Shown: positions 1 through 9,094 of the stretch, piece by piece | Layout: every line of letters begins with the position of its first letter | How positions within the stretch are numbered: the first letter of the stretch is position 1 | Assembly: GCA_029212905.1 (NCBI GenBank) | Contig: JARGPB010000013.1 | Location: 1-64,000 of the forward strand | Source of the DNA: Thalassovita sp. | Lineage (GTDB): Bacteria > Pseudomonadota > Alphaproteobacteria > Rhodobacterales > Rhodobacteraceae | Length of the DNA: 64,000 nucleotides | Direction of reading: 5' to 3' | Made by a program: the position numbers and the translations under genes | The notes under the pieces: model-generated | Told to the model about the DNA's origin: nothing | Databases searched by the model: none | The model's input: the letters and a program-made list of their open reading frames with translations, nothing else

Positions 1-408
1 GGCGACAACCTTTGTGGACGGGACGACAGCTGCGACCAGCATGTCATGCAAAGCAGTACATCGGGAGAAAAGCAATGGCCGCGACTGGAAACTAGGGGAA
101 CAGCCGATGAAATCGCGTGGAGCCAACGGCCGAAATTGAGGTCAAACCTCCACCTCTGTGGAGTTGGCTGATCGCGCTATCGGACCCAGTACCCAAACTT
201 GACAATGCGATCGTGCCAAACCGCCAGAGGAAGTTAGGCTTGGAGCAATCTGGTAGAGGCGCGAGGGCTAGGGAAGACAAATCTACGAGACTGGGAAATG
301 CATCCGTCCCTGAAACAGCCGTTGAGAGTAAGTGCGGCGAATGGCTGGTAGAGCCCATAGTCACGAGTGCTGCGCCCGACAGGAAAGACCGCTTTACGCA
401 GGCCATGG
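1..408. other. left edge, no recognisable gene
   Basis: Short open frames exist on both strands (for example 92-406 minus and 117-434 plus), but none has a convincing ribosome binding site, a recognisable domain or a plausible protein composition. The stretch lies downstream of the minus-strand kinase at 409-900. I see no RNA gene or repeat in it. It may be decayed mobile DNA, but nothing specific supports that. Confidence 0.4.
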
Positions 409-900
409 CTATTCGTCGTGCATCACAATATTGAAGCCTTCGTCCAGCGAGGGCGCAACAAAATGTTCTGAAAACCGAAGGAATTGCTCCTCGGTCACGG
501 TGAACGGGTGATCGCCACGTGCGTTACGTTCGCGAAGTCGAGCAAGGCATAGCTCATCAGACGCATTGAAGACGTGAAGTTGGTCAAGGGCGCCACTTGC
601 CTCAATGATTGCGCGCATCCAGGCACGTTGTTCTAGAGTATTCGCTGCAAAGTCCAAGACAACCGAAACTCCCCCGTTCAGCAGCGACACCACGTGAGGC
701 CCCATGATTCTTCGTAATTTTGACGAACACCGAACGTAGTCAGACGGCGACGACATCTCGCCCGAAAACAGAGCGCTCAGCCAATCATCCTCGGCTAGCA
801 AGACCGTTCCATTCACACGACAAAGTTTGGCAGCAAAAGTTGATTTTCCAGCAGCAATTTTGCCGCACAAAACGTGCAGGGTCGGGGATATGTTATCCAT
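409..900 (-). CDS. small P-loop kinase-like ATPase (AAA/zeta-type fold)
   Basis: A 163-residue protein with a clear Walker A motif, GKIAAGKST, at about residues 13-21, followed by an Asp pair (EDDW) where small-molecule kinases of the zeta-toxin and chloramphenicol phosphotransferase type bind substrate. An Arg-rich lid-like stretch (LARLRERNARGDHP) lies near residue 125. Proteins of this size and layout are usually annotated as AAA-family ATP-binding proteins. They are predicted to phosphorylate a small molecule or nucleotide-sugar, but the substrate is unknown. No antitoxin-like partner is adjacent, so a toxin role is not supported. The upstream RBS is weak, so the start is moderately certain. 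Confidence 0.75.
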   Translation of the reverse strand: MDNISPTLHVLCGKIAAGKSTFAAKLCRVNGTVLLAEDDWLSALFSGEMSSPSDYVRCSSKLRRIMGPHVVSLLNGGVSVVLDFAANTLEQRAWMRAIIEASGALDQLHVFNASDELCLARLRERNARGDHPFTVTEEQFLRFSEHFVAPSLDEGFNIVMHDE

Positions 901-1185
901 TCAATATGACCTTGATCGGCGCATGAAGCGCGTATGACATTCAGAAATCGATCACCCGGCCTGGACTATCAGACCGGGATCGTAATTCGGTTTTGACGCC
1001 GAGAGCCAGTTTTCTGAAGCAAGGTTCTCATACCGGATAGCTCGCACAAAGCAGAGGTTTTGTCCATCCTGAAGCATACATTCACCGCCTTGAACTTAAA
1101 GGCAGATAAGTCCCGCAACCCAGACGTTCGCCATTGCCTGAGCGAACTGTGGCTTCTGACGCCCCTTCGAAACATGAACCGGGGC

Positions 1186-2097
1186 CTAAGCCCCGATCCT
1201 CTTGATGCGGATCCCGAGCTTGCGGGCCTTGTCGACGATGTTCTCGGTGATCCCGGAGCCCGGCGTAGCGATCAGACCCTGCGGCATGGTCTCGAGCATC
1301 TTGTCGTTGCGCTTGAAGGGTGCAGCCTTGCCGTGGCTTTTCCAGTCAGGCTTGAAGACCACCTGGGTGACACCCCGCGTATCTGCCCAGCGGGCCGCGA
1401 TCATCTCGGCGCCTTTGGGCGTACCGCCATGCAGCAGCACCATGTCGGGGTATTTCCCAAGGGTGGCATCGAGGACGGACCAGATCAGATCATAGGCCTG
1501 ATAGTCGCCGCCCGAAAAGGCGATCCGCGTGCCTTCGGGGCAGTGCACCTCGGTCTCCTTGCGGCGCTTGGCCGAGAGATAGGCCCGGCTGTCCACCACG
1601 GCGGAGGTCAGGCCGCGATGCGAGACCTTGGATCCGGTGCGGGGCAGCCAGGGCGAGCCAGTGGCGGCCGAGAAGTGGTCCACGGCCAGATCGCGCATCT
1701 GCTCGAAAGCGTCGCGATGGTCCCAGAGCTTCAGCCCGACAATCTGGAGGCGCTCGAGTTCGACCGAGGCGACCTCGGAGCCGTCCTGGATCGCAAGACT
1801 TTCCCGGACCTCGAATTCGTTGTCATCAAGCAGCTTCTGGATATGGGTCAGCCGGCGATGGAAGATCGAGGTCAGGGACCAGAGCATCTCTTCGAGATTG
1901 TCCTCCAACTGGCTGCCCGTGAGAAGGCCGATGGTGGTGTCAAAGAGGGTCGCCATGGCGAGTTCGACCTCATCTGGCTGGGGCAGGGGGCGATGATCGG
2001 TCTCGTCGGGCCCGGGCGTTGCGCCATGAAGTGCAAGGTGGTCGAGGATGGCGGAGGTCACGCCGGTCTCCTCTTGGATGTCTGTCTGATGGGGCAT
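1186..2097 (-). CDS. DUF2493 (SLOG-fold) domain protein
   Basis: A 303-residue protein. The C-terminal third, from about residue 190, carries the DUF2493 pattern: a beta strand ending in FSGGDY, then a helix, then MVLLHGGTPKGAE, a VVFKPDW strand, a NDKML segment, and GLIATPGSGITENIV. This is a Rossmann-like SLOG fold predicted to bind nucleotide-derived ligands. The N-terminal 180 residues are helical and may mediate protein contacts. It lies downstream of the Toprim gene in the same orientation, a common arrangement on alphaproteobacterial plasmids and integrative elements. The start has an AGAGGAA site upstream. A hairpin (CGGGGC/GCCCCG, 1180-1195) overlaps the stop codon. No biochemical role is established. 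Confidence 0.85.
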   Translation of the reverse strand: MPHQTDIQEETGVTSAILDHLALHGATPGPDETDHRPLPQPDEVELAMATLFDTTIGLLTGSQLEDNLEEMLWSLTSIFHRRLTHIQKLLDDNEFEVRESLAIQDGSEVASVELERLQIVGLKLWDHRDAFEQMRDLAVDHFSAATGSPWLPRTGSKVSHRGLTSAVVDSRAYLSAKRRKETEVHCPEGTRIAFSGGDYQAYDLIWSVLDATLGKYPDMVLLHGGTPKGAEMIAARWADTRGVTQVVFKPDWKSHGKAAPFKRNDKMLETMPQGLIATPGSGITENIVDKARKLGIRIKRIGA

Positions 2098-2396
2098 TGT
2101 CTGGTTCCTCTGTTTGATCTGACCCGATTTGGATGGGGCGATATCAGGACCGGCGGCGACCGGGCCGCATCCGTTAGGATCGGAGCGCAGCGGAGAATGT
2201 GACCCGGGCCGGAAAATTGTTCCCGCGAGGAATGCCCTGAAAGGGCAGGGGAATTTTCTGGTTCGGGGCGCATTGCTGCCTGGGCGAGGGGCGCTCAGCC
2301 CCGACCCGCTGGTCCATCGCTCCCCTTTTCCAAACGGGATTAGATCGAAACCGCGGAACCTTTGCTCCCACAGTCACCACGAGAGGAGACTGGCGC
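2098..2396. other. structured intergenic region
   Basis: This 299-bp gap separates the Toprim gene stop from the DUF2493 start. It contains nested inverted repeats: an outer pair around CCGGAAAATT (near 2210) and AATTTTCTGG (near 2252), enclosing GCCCT-GAA-AGGGC. On the minus strand it would act as a leader of the DUF2493 gene or a terminator of the upstream operon. No gene is supported here. Confidence 0.4.
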
Positions 2397-3443
2397 TCAC
2401 CCGTCCTCGATCTCCAGAACTTGCGCCTTCATGGCCTTGAGCAGGGACTGGCGCAGCGCATCCTTGCCAAAAGCCCGCAGATCGTCGTTGAAATCGCCCA
2501 TGCTCGGCACGAGGTCACCACAGGCAATTCCCAGCGATTCCAGTTTGTTACGCAACTTCATTGAAGCGTTACGTCCAGCTTCGTCATTGTCCCGCGCGAT
2601 CCAGATGCGCTTGATGCCCGGCGGCGGGATGAAGAGGCCGAGATGGGTGGCGGTGAGACAGGAGGCGAGGTCAAACTCGGGCAGAACCGTGCCAACGGAG
2701 AGGGTGTTCTCGAGACCTTCGCCGACGATGAGATCAGAGCGCGCCTTGCCGGACCAGAAGCGGATGGCATGGCCATGCAGTTGCCCGAGGATCCGTTTCG
2801 GGTTCTCGATCACGGCCAAACCGCCAGTGGACGGGTCGAGATAGAACCGCGCGCATCCGGTGATCTGCCCGCAATTGTCGGTGATCTTCGCGAGCAGGGC
2901 AGGGGCCCTTTGCGGCAGATCGGCGCCGTCTTCGCCCTGCCGTAGGAAGACCCTCTGGTGATAACGAAGGGCCGGGCCAAGCCGTTTTATCCCGCGCCCC
3001 TGCAAATAGGTGGCGGCCAAGGTGCCAAGAACCGGCTTCCCTGCGGAAAAAAGTTTCCGCGCCCGCGCGATGCGTTTGCTCGAGGCGGCATCTGGTTGCT
3101 CACGGGTTTGGGTGTCTCGCGGCACGGCAGGGCAGGGGGCCTCGCCGAGAAAGGACCGGGCCTCCCTCAGCGTTTCCTTCAGCGTCACGGACCCAAGCCG
3201 TTCCCGCAGCAGGTCGATCAAGTCGCCAAATTCACCCGTCGCGAAATCTTGCCAGGACCCGGCCTTCCGCCCGCTTTCCGCCTGCAGCCGGATTGCAAGA
3301 CTCTGCCCCTTTGCGCCCGAGGTGTCGCCAACCTGCCAATAATTGCCCTGCTTGCGCCCCTCGGGAAAATACTGGCGGCAGAAACTCTCGGCGCGGGTCG
3401 CTAGATCGGCCGAGAGGTCTGCGATGCTGCGCTGCGCACTCAT
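2397..3443 (-). CDS. Toprim-domain protein (primase-like)
   Basis: A 348-residue protein with a Toprim domain in its C-terminal half. The acidic motif DLIVGEGLENTLS supplies the conserved Glu, and IWIARDNDEAGRNA supplies the Asp-x-Asp metal ligands. The N-terminal part (QYFPEGRKQGNYWQVGD, then GSWQDFATGEFGDLIDL) resembles the N-terminal region of plasmid and phage primase/helicase-like proteins. I see no intact CHC2 zinc finger. Its ATG overlaps the stop of the upstream helicase gene by 4 bp (ATGA), so the two are translationally coupled. It probably acts with the helicase in DNA replication or transfer of the element. That role is inferred from domain and context only. Confidence 0.85.
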   Translation of the reverse strand: MSAQRSIADLSADLATRAESFCRQYFPEGRKQGNYWQVGDTSGAKGQSLAIRLQAESGRKAGSWQDFATGEFGDLIDLLRERLGSVTLKETLREARSFLGEAPCPAVPRDTQTREQPDAASSKRIARARKLFSAGKPVLGTLAATYLQGRGIKRLGPALRYHQRVFLRQGEDGADLPQRAPALLAKITDNCGQITGCARFYLDPSTGGLAVIENPKRILGQLHGHAIRFWSGKARSDLIVGEGLENTLSVGTVLPEFDLASCLTATHLGLFIPPPGIKRIWIARDNDEAGRNASMKLRNKLESLGIACGDLVPSMGDFNDDLRAFGKDALRQSLLKAMKAQVLEIEDG

Positions 3444-6400
3444 GCGGCGGCATCCGCGGCGCCGGCGCCCACCGGATGGTCAGCGAGAACGCGCGCCAGC
3501 ACTTCGGTGCCATCCACCGGGATGAACACCCGCGTCTTCCACTGGATCACTTCGGTGAAGCAACCCAGGACTTTCAGTCCCGGCAGGGCCGCGCCCAAGG
3601 CGCCGATCAGCTCACACCTCGGCTGCCCCATGACCAGCGATCGACGCAGCTGGTACCCACCGAGGAGGTTCAGGGTTGTCCTGGCTTCCATCACGGCCGC
3701 GAGCACCTCCTGCGGCGACATCTCGATCTGGCAGTCGAGCCCAAGGCGCGCATAGACATTGAGAAGCTGCTCCTGGCTGACCAGTCGACCGATGGCGCGC
3801 TCCCCGTCCTCGGTCTGCAGACGATAGATGCGCATGTTGTCAGCGGGGAGCCGGTCCCAGATCGGCAGGAGAAGGCCGCAGATCAGCGTGATCTTCGAGG
3901 TGGTGAACTCCGGCACGGCTTCGACCTCGGCCTGCCAGAGATGTTCGAACATCGCGTCATCGACCTCCTCCCAGTGCGAAGCCGAAAATTCGCTGAGCGC
4001 GAGGATCTCGGTTCCCATGGGCCGCAGAAGTTTCACCCGCAGGATCGGCATACCATCCTCATCCATGAAGGCCGACGCCTTGACCATCAGCGCGGCGCGC
4101 TTGGAGATCTTGTTCCAGCAGAGCGTCGCGCCGTCCGTGTTTGCGCAGATCAATTTGACGCGGGGCAGGGTCAGCGGATCGTTGCGATCGGTGCGCTCCA
4201 CGGTCAGGGCGGTCGCCGTCGCGCCCGTCGCCTCATGCTCGAAGATCACCTTGCGATCGACGATCTCGAATTTTTCGGCGCGCAGAGTCTCGAGGCCGAC
4301 ATCGAGCGTGCCAGCCTGGCGCGCGTCCTCGATGATGGCCGAAAGAAACCCGCCGAAGGCCTCGAAGATCGCATCCTGCATGTCGATGCGGAGCGCAAGA
4401 CAGCGGTTCAGGAACTGCTGGATCGGCGGCAGGGTCTCCTTCATCGTGCCATCCGCCTCATCGAGCGTCAGCCCGGTCATCTCCTGGAACTTGGCGTAGG
4501 AACAGGCTTCGATCTTGCCCGCGCGCAGCTTGTAGAAAAACTGCCGCAATGCGGCCCGCGCATAGGGGCTTTCGAGATTGTCTTCGGCGCGGAACATGTT
4601 CTGCCCACCGGTCTCGCGTTGCCCCTTGGTGATGGCGCCAAGCGTGTCGAGGCGGCGCGCGATGGTGGAGAGAAACCGCTTCTCGCCTTTCACATTGGTC
4701 GCGACGGGGCGGAACAGCGGCGGCTGCGCCTGATTGGTGCGGTTCGTGCGCCCGAGCCCCTGAATGGCATTGTCGGCCTTCCAACCGGGCTCGAGCAGGT
4801 AATGCACCCGCAGGCGCTGGTTCTTCGCACCGAGATCCGCGTGGTAGCTGCGCCCTGTCCCACCGGCATCGGAGAAGATCAGGATGCGTTTGGCGTCATC
4901 CATGAAGGCCTGCGTTTCACCGAGGTTGGAGGAGGCGGGTCGGTTCTCGACCTTGAGCCGCCCTTGCCGCGTTCTCACGATGCGTCGTTTGCGCCCCGTG
5001 ACCTCGGCCACAGCGTCCCCGCCGAAATGCCAAAGGATCTGGTCGAGGGCGCCCTGCACCGGGGCGAGGGCGCCCAGATGCTCGACCAGATCGTCCCGCC
5101 GCCGCTCCGCTTCGCGGCAGATGATGGGATTGCCGTCAGCATCGAGAGCGGGGCGGGAGCGCAGATCGCCGTTCTCGTCGGTGTAGGGCTCGAAAAGCTG
5201 CGTCGGGAAGCTGTGCATCAAATACTCCATGACCGCCTCGCGCGGCGTGAAGTCGACCTGCAGATCATCCCAGTCCGAGGGAGGGATCTCTTCGAGCCGG
5301 CGTTCCATCACCGCCTCGCTGGTCGACACGACCTGGATCACCGCCGAATGACCCGCCGCCAGATCCGCCTCGATCGCGCGGATCAGCGAGGGGCATTTCA
5401 TGGCGGTGATGAGATGGTTGAAAAAGCGCTGCTTGTTGCTCTCAAAGGCCGAGCGCGCAGCGGATTTGGCCTGGGCGTTCAAGGTACTGGTCTCGGAGGA
5501 AATGCCAGAGGCTTGAAGGGCTGCCTCAAGGTTGGTGTGGATGATCTGATAGGCGTCGGCGTAACTGTCGTAGATCGCGACTTGGGCGGGCGCCAGGTCA
5601 TGCACCAGCATCTCGTATTCAACCCCGGCATAGGAGAGGGACCGCGCGAGATAGAGCCCGAGCGCCTTCAGGTCGCGGGAAATCATCTCCATGGCGGCGA
5701 TGCCCCCGGCTTCCATCGCGGCGACAAACTCTGCCCGCGTCACGAAGGGGAAATCCCCGGTGCCCCAGAGGCCAAGGCGGGAGGCATAGGCGAGATTGCC
5801 GACGACCGTGGCGCCGGTGGCCGAGACATAGAGCACGCGGGCATCTGGCACGGCATTCTGCAGCGTGAGGCCGGCGAGACCTTGCTGGGACGCCTTTTTG
5901 TCGCCGCGGTCGGACTTTTCGCCGGCGGCATTGGCCATGGCGTGGCTTTCATCAAAAGCGATGACCCCGTCGAAGCTCTCTCCGAGCCAGGACGTCACCT
6001 GATCGAGCCGAGAGGCTTTGCCCTCGCGTTCTGCCGAGCGCAGGGTGGCATAGGTGACGAAGAGGATGCCCTCGGGCAGGCGGACGTCGCTCCCCTGGCG
6101 GAACTTCGAGAGCGGCACAATATCGCTTTCGCGGCCCCCGAGCGCCATCCAGTCGCGGCGCGCATCCTCGATGAGCTTGTCGCTCTTTGACACCCAAACC
6201 GCGCGACGACGCCCCTGCAACCAGTTGTCGAGGATGACGCCCGCGACCTGCCGCCCCTTGCCACAGCCGGTGCCATCGCCGAGGAACCAGCCCTTGCGCA
6301 GGCGAAACGCGCCTTCATCGCCCTCAGCCGCCGCCATCAGCTGGCCTTCGATCTCGCCACTCTTGAACCAGCCCTTCAGATGCATCTCATGGGCATTGCC

Positions 6401-7837
6401 CGCATAGATGACGCTTTCGAGCTGCGGCGCGGAAAGAAGGCCGTCAGCGACGAGGGTTTTCGGCAGAAGGGGCTGGTAGGTCGGCACGGGCGGCGGGACC
6501 GAGGCCATAGCGGCGGACTGCACGAGCGCAGTCGGATGCTCTGCCGCGCCGTCGATCCGGATCGCCTGCAGATCATAGGCCTCATAGACTGTGTCCTGCA
6601 GCGCGCCGTCTGGTTCTCTCCAGGCTTTGGGCAGGTAGCCGAGCGGGGCAGTCTCGATGTCATCGAACGGGTGCTTGGCCCGCTCCACAGCGAGGGCACG
6701 GGTTTCCTGGCGCGCGGCATTTCGCAGGGCGTGCAGGTTCGTACGCGTCGGGCCGGACGGAACCGACAACGCCGAACTAGTAGGGCAGGGCGGGGGGCTG
6801 TGACGCTCCGGGCAATGAGTGAGCACTGCGGAGAGAAGATCATACGTGGTCGCGCAGAGCGGATGAAAGGCGGTCTCGATGTCGATAGGTGCGGTCCCTC
6901 GTTCGCTTGCCACACGCTTGTCGATCACGGTCAGCCGCGTGTCGATCGAGGTGCCGTGCCGCGCGAAGACCTTGCCGTCGATCGCGGCGGAAAAAACGAC
7001 ATCGGCGCTCGAGGCTATCCGCTGGAAGGTTGACTGGAAAGATTTCGTGGAGGGGCGGAAACTCTCGCCCGTAATGACGACTAGCCGCCCACCCGGTGCG
7101 AGGCGCTCTAAGGCGGACAACACATGCTGGCTGGTGGCCTGCCGGAACCGGCCCTCGACATGGTTCGCGGCGGAAAACGGCGGGTTCATCACGATGACCG
7201 ACGGCGTGATGGAACGGTCGAGGCGGTCATCAATTGCGGCTGCATCGTGAGCCCAGACCGTAGCTTCTGGGAACAATTCCCTCAGCAGGGCACGGCGGGT
7301 CTCCGCGAGTTCATTCAGCGCCAGCCGCGCGCCCGCAGCTTGGGCGAAGATAGCCAGCATGCCGGTTCCAGCCGAGGGTTCGAGCACCAGATCGTCGGCA
7401 CGGATCCCCGCAGTCTGGGCGACAATGGCCGCAAGGGGCAGAGTGGTCGAGAATTGTTGCAAACGCACGCTGTCCTCAGAACGCCGCGTGTGAGACGGCG
7501 CGAGGCCGGCGAGGCGTTCCATCATGGTGAGTAAGGCACGCGGAGAGGGTGCCTGGCGCTGCATCAGCGCGCCGTAGCGGGCAAGCATCAGGATCTGGGC
7601 AACCTCGGCCGCCTCATAGGCGTCCTTCCAGACCCAGGCACCGCTGGTGTCACTGGCCCCAAAGGCATCCTCCATCGCGGCGCGTAGTGCGGTGGCGTCG
7701 ATAGCTTTGCCCGCCTCGAACAGGGGGACGAGGGTTTTCGCAGCCTGCATCAGGTGCTGAGCAAAACCTGCAGCCTCGGGCAGGGAAGGAGCCTCGGCAA
7801 GGGTCGCAAGCGGGACGGACTGGGGGTGAGCGTTCAT
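3440..7837 (-). CDS. adenine methylase / strawberry-notch helicase fusion
   Basis: A 1465-residue protein. The N-terminal part is a class I SAM-dependent methyltransferase: EPSAGTG at about residues 153-159 is the cofactor loop and NPPF at about 218-221 is the catalytic motif of N6-adenine DNA methylases. The central part is a strawberry-notch-type superfamily 2 ATPase, with a GDGTGCGKGRQ phosphate loop near residue 540 and a DESH Walker B. A C-terminal helicase lobe has IFSDAGGTGRSYHADLG and a motif VI, QGLGRTNRTNQ. The ATG at 7837 is preferred over an upstream one at 7882 because GGAG lies 7 nt before it. The product probably modifies and remodels DNA of the mobile element, but anti-restriction, replication and transfer roles remain open. 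Confidence 0.9.
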   Translation of the reverse strand: MNAHPQSVPLATLAEAPSLPEAAGFAQHLMQAAKTLVPLFEAGKAIDATALRAAMEDAFGASDTSGAWVWKDAYEAAEVAQILMLARYGALMQRQAPSPRALLTMMERLAGLAPSHTRRSEDSVRLQQFSTTLPLAAIVAQTAGIRADDLVLEPSAGTGMLAIFAQAAGARLALNELAETRRALLRELFPEATVWAHDAAAIDDRLDRSITPSVIVMNPPFSAANHVEGRFRQATSQHVLSALERLAPGGRLVVITGESFRPSTKSFQSTFQRIASSADVVFSAAIDGKVFARHGTSIDTRLTVIDKRVASERGTAPIDIETAFHPLCATTYDLLSAVLTHCPERHSPPPCPTSSALSVPSGPTRTNLHALRNAARQETRALAVERAKHPFDDIETAPLGYLPKAWREPDGALQDTVYEAYDLQAIRIDGAAEHPTALVQSAAMASVPPPVPTYQPLLPKTLVADGLLSAPQLESVIYAGNAHEMHLKGWFKSGEIEGQLMAAAEGDEGAFRLRKGWFLGDGTGCGKGRQVAGVILDNWLQGRRRAVWVSKSDKLIEDARRDWMALGGRESDIVPLSKFRQGSDVRLPEGILFVTYATLRSAEREGKASRLDQVTSWLGESFDGVIAFDESHAMANAAGEKSDRGDKKASQQGLAGLTLQNAVPDARVLYVSATGATVVGNLAYASRLGLWGTGDFPFVTRAEFVAAMEAGGIAAMEMISRDLKALGLYLARSLSYAGVEYEMLVHDLAPAQVAIYDSYADAYQIIHTNLEAALQASGISSETSTLNAQAKSAARSAFESNKQRFFNHLITAMKCPSLIRAIEADLAAGHSAVIQVVSTSEAVMERRLEEIPPSDWDDLQVDFTPREAVMEYLMHSFPTQLFEPYTDENGDLRSRPALDADGNPIICREAERRRDDLVEHLGALAPVQGALDQILWHFGGDAVAEVTGRKRRIVRTRQGRLKVENRPASSNLGETQAFMDDAKRILIFSDAGGTGRSYHADLGAKNQRLRVHYLLEPGWKADNAIQGLGRTNRTNQAQPPLFRPVATNVKGEKRFLSTIARRLDTLGAITKGQRETGGQNMFRAEDNLESPYARAALRQFFYKLRAGKIEACSYAKFQEMTGLTLDEADGTMKETLPPIQQFLNRCLALRIDMQDAIFEAFGGFLSAIIEDARQAGTLDVGLETLRAEKFEIVDRKVIFEHEATGATATALTVERTDRNDPLTLPRVKLICANTDGATLCWNKISKRAALMVKASAFMDEDGMPILRVKLLRPMGTEILALSEFSASHWEEVDDAMFEHLWQAEVEAVPEFTTSKITLICGLLLPIWDRLPADNMRIYRLQTEDGERAIGRLVSQEQLLNVYARLGLDCQIEMSPQEVLAAVMEARTTLNLLGGYQLRRSLVMGQPRCELIGALGAALPGLKVLGCFTEVIQWKTRVFIPVDGTEVLARVLADHPVGAGAADAAA

Positions 7838-8144
7838 CGGCAATCTCCGGGGTTGAGGGTTGGCCCCCAGCCCCGCGCGCACTCTCTCACCCGGGAGGGG
7901 TCACCCCTCCCGCCCTGTCTCTCGCTCTTTCATGGCATTGCTGATCTCCGCCTTAGCCTCGGAAAGTTATCCCCAGAATCTGGGGATGGGGCTGCGGGAG
8001 CTGTCGCGGAAGTCCTTGTCAGCTTGAAGCTTTATCGGTGCGCCCAAGTCTTGGGCAAGGTGCGACCTCGGCATCCAACTAGTGGGCACCTCATTGACCG
8101 AACGGCGACCGACAAACCGTGGACAACCTTCAGAAAGAGCTCTG

Positions 8145-8185
8145 AAAAAGAAAAAGGCGGCATCCGGGAGGAGGCGGATGCCGCC
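8145..8185 (-). terminator. rho-independent terminator
   Basis: Arms GGCGGCATCC (8156-8165) and GGATGCCGCC (8176-8185) form a perfect 10-bp stem. Read on the minus strand, the stem is followed by an almost pure T tract (8155 down to 8145). It lies downstream of the minus-strand gene 8354-8989 and should end that transcript. Confidence 0.75.
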
Positions 8186-8195
8186 GATTATTCCG

Positions 8196-8226
8196 GATCG
8201 GTTCAGGGAGGAGGAGAGAACCGATC
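8196..8226. repeat. 9-bp inverted repeat
   Basis: GATCGGTTC (8196-8204) and GAACCGATC (8218-8226) are perfect complements separated by 13 nt. It lies 10 bp from the terminator hairpin, and no T tract follows. It could be a second, weaker terminator stem or a protein site. Confidence 0.5.
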
Positions 8227-8353
8227 ACAACTTCAAGATAGTGGCTATGCTGCAGCCGCACAATAGGCAGGCCATGATATTTCTGCATTGCAGCAATGCG
8301 AGACCGATTGGGATTGCTGCAAGAAAGGGAGCGTATGCCACCTGTGCCGGTTC

Positions 8354-8989
8354 CTAAGGGTGAGCCTGCGCTTGAGCGGAAGTGGACTGGGGTGTTTGAC
8401 CAGGCGACCGTACTGGCACAGCCTGTCGCGCCTCGGGCAAACAGCCCGTCTCATAGTCGCCAACGAATCCCCAGCAGGCGTCGATCTCCTCGCCATCCTG
8501 CTCAATGACATAGCCATAGACCCGGCCGCCGAGATAGGCGTCGTAGCTGACAATTTCGCCGCGCAGGATGTCTTCAGCCTTTTCACGTAGCGCCTTGGTG
8601 ACGCGTTTCACACCGAACTCTTTCCGGACCACTTCAAGCGTCACGTAGACGAAGCCGACCTGGCCGGAATCCCACGGGCAATGAAACCCTATGGTGTTCA
8701 TGGCGAGGCCGGAATGGTCGTAGATAAACACAGGCAGAGTGATTGCCTTGTGCCCGGCGCGCTCGCGCAACTGGTCCAGCAAGAGATCACTCTGATCCGA
8801 GACATTGGCAAGATTGCGCAGGAACGCTTCGGGGCTGTCGAACTGATGGCTGTCACCCAGCCGGTATCTCCGATGCCAACAGATCAGCGTTCCGAGGTTG
8901 GACCACTGCCGCGGGCTTTCTGCATCGGGGTCGTGGTAGATTTTGATGATGTGGCCTTGGTAGGCCTCCTCATAAATAGGGTCATGCAT
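8354..8989 (-). CDS. conserved hypothetical protein of plasmid module
   Basis: A 211-residue protein of unknown function. It is rich in aromatic residues and has an N-terminal segment HIIKIYHDPDAESPRQWSNLGTLICWHRRYRLGD that reads like a short beta-rich domain. A helical middle and an acidic VIEQDGEEIDACWGFVGDYE motif follow. The last 25 residues are a Pro/Gln/Ser-rich tail. The start is supported by AAAGGAC upstream. It is transcribed towards the methylase-helicase gene but separated from it by a terminator. I know the general type from alphaproteobacterial plasmids beside DUF6915/DUF6878 genes, but no function is established. Confidence 0.7.
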   Translation of the reverse strand: MHDPIYEEAYQGHIIKIYHDPDAESPRQWSNLGTLICWHRRYRLGDSHQFDSPEAFLRNLANVSDQSDLLLDQLRERAGHKAITLPVFIYDHSGLAMNTIGFHCPWDSGQVGFVYVTLEVVRKEFGVKRVTKALREKAEDILRGEIVSYDAYLGGRVYGYVIEQDGEEIDACWGFVGDYETGCLPEARQAVPVRSPGQTPQSTSAQAQAHP

Positions 8990-9011
8990 GTCGATGTCCT
9001 TTCTTGAAACG

Positions 9012-9054
9012 CAATCGACCCGCCAGGCCGGTTAAGGCGCAGTCGGGTCGATTG
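9012..9054 (-). terminator. hairpin after DUF6915 gene
   Basis: CAATCGACCCG (9012-9022) and CGGGTCGATTG (9044-9054) form an 11-bp perfect stem with a 21-nt loop. It sits just downstream of the minus-strand gene 9095-9571 and upstream of the gene at 8354-8989. There is no strong T tract, so it may be a partial terminator or a processing site. Confidence 0.5.
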
Positions 9055-9094
9055 GGACGTGGTCAAGTGGTTGGTGAATGTGCCGCCTGGCGGA

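Larger units (their letters stand above)
7838..8353. other. 516-bp intergenic region with terminator hairpins
   Basis: No gene is supported. The right half carries two inverted repeats downstream of the minus-strand gene at 8354-8989 (listed separately). The left half is the presumed promoter and leader of the methylase-helicase gene, which starts at 7837. I could not pick a convincing promoter. Confidence 0.5.

Noticed and set aside
409..900. Zeta-type toxin of a toxin-antitoxin pair
   Set aside because: The P-loop kinase lacks an adjacent small antitoxin gene and is shorter than typical zeta toxins, so only a generic kinase call is made.
1060..2202. Plus-strand frame of 380 codons
   Set aside because: It is antisense to the DUF2493 gene, with no RBS and no recognisable motif.
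3293..6190. Long open frame of about 965 codons on the plus strand
   Set aside because: It lies wholly antisense to the methylase-helicase and Toprim genes, and its composition (Arg/Gly/His/Asp-rich) is that of a high-GC shadow frame. The opposite strand has full domain motifs.
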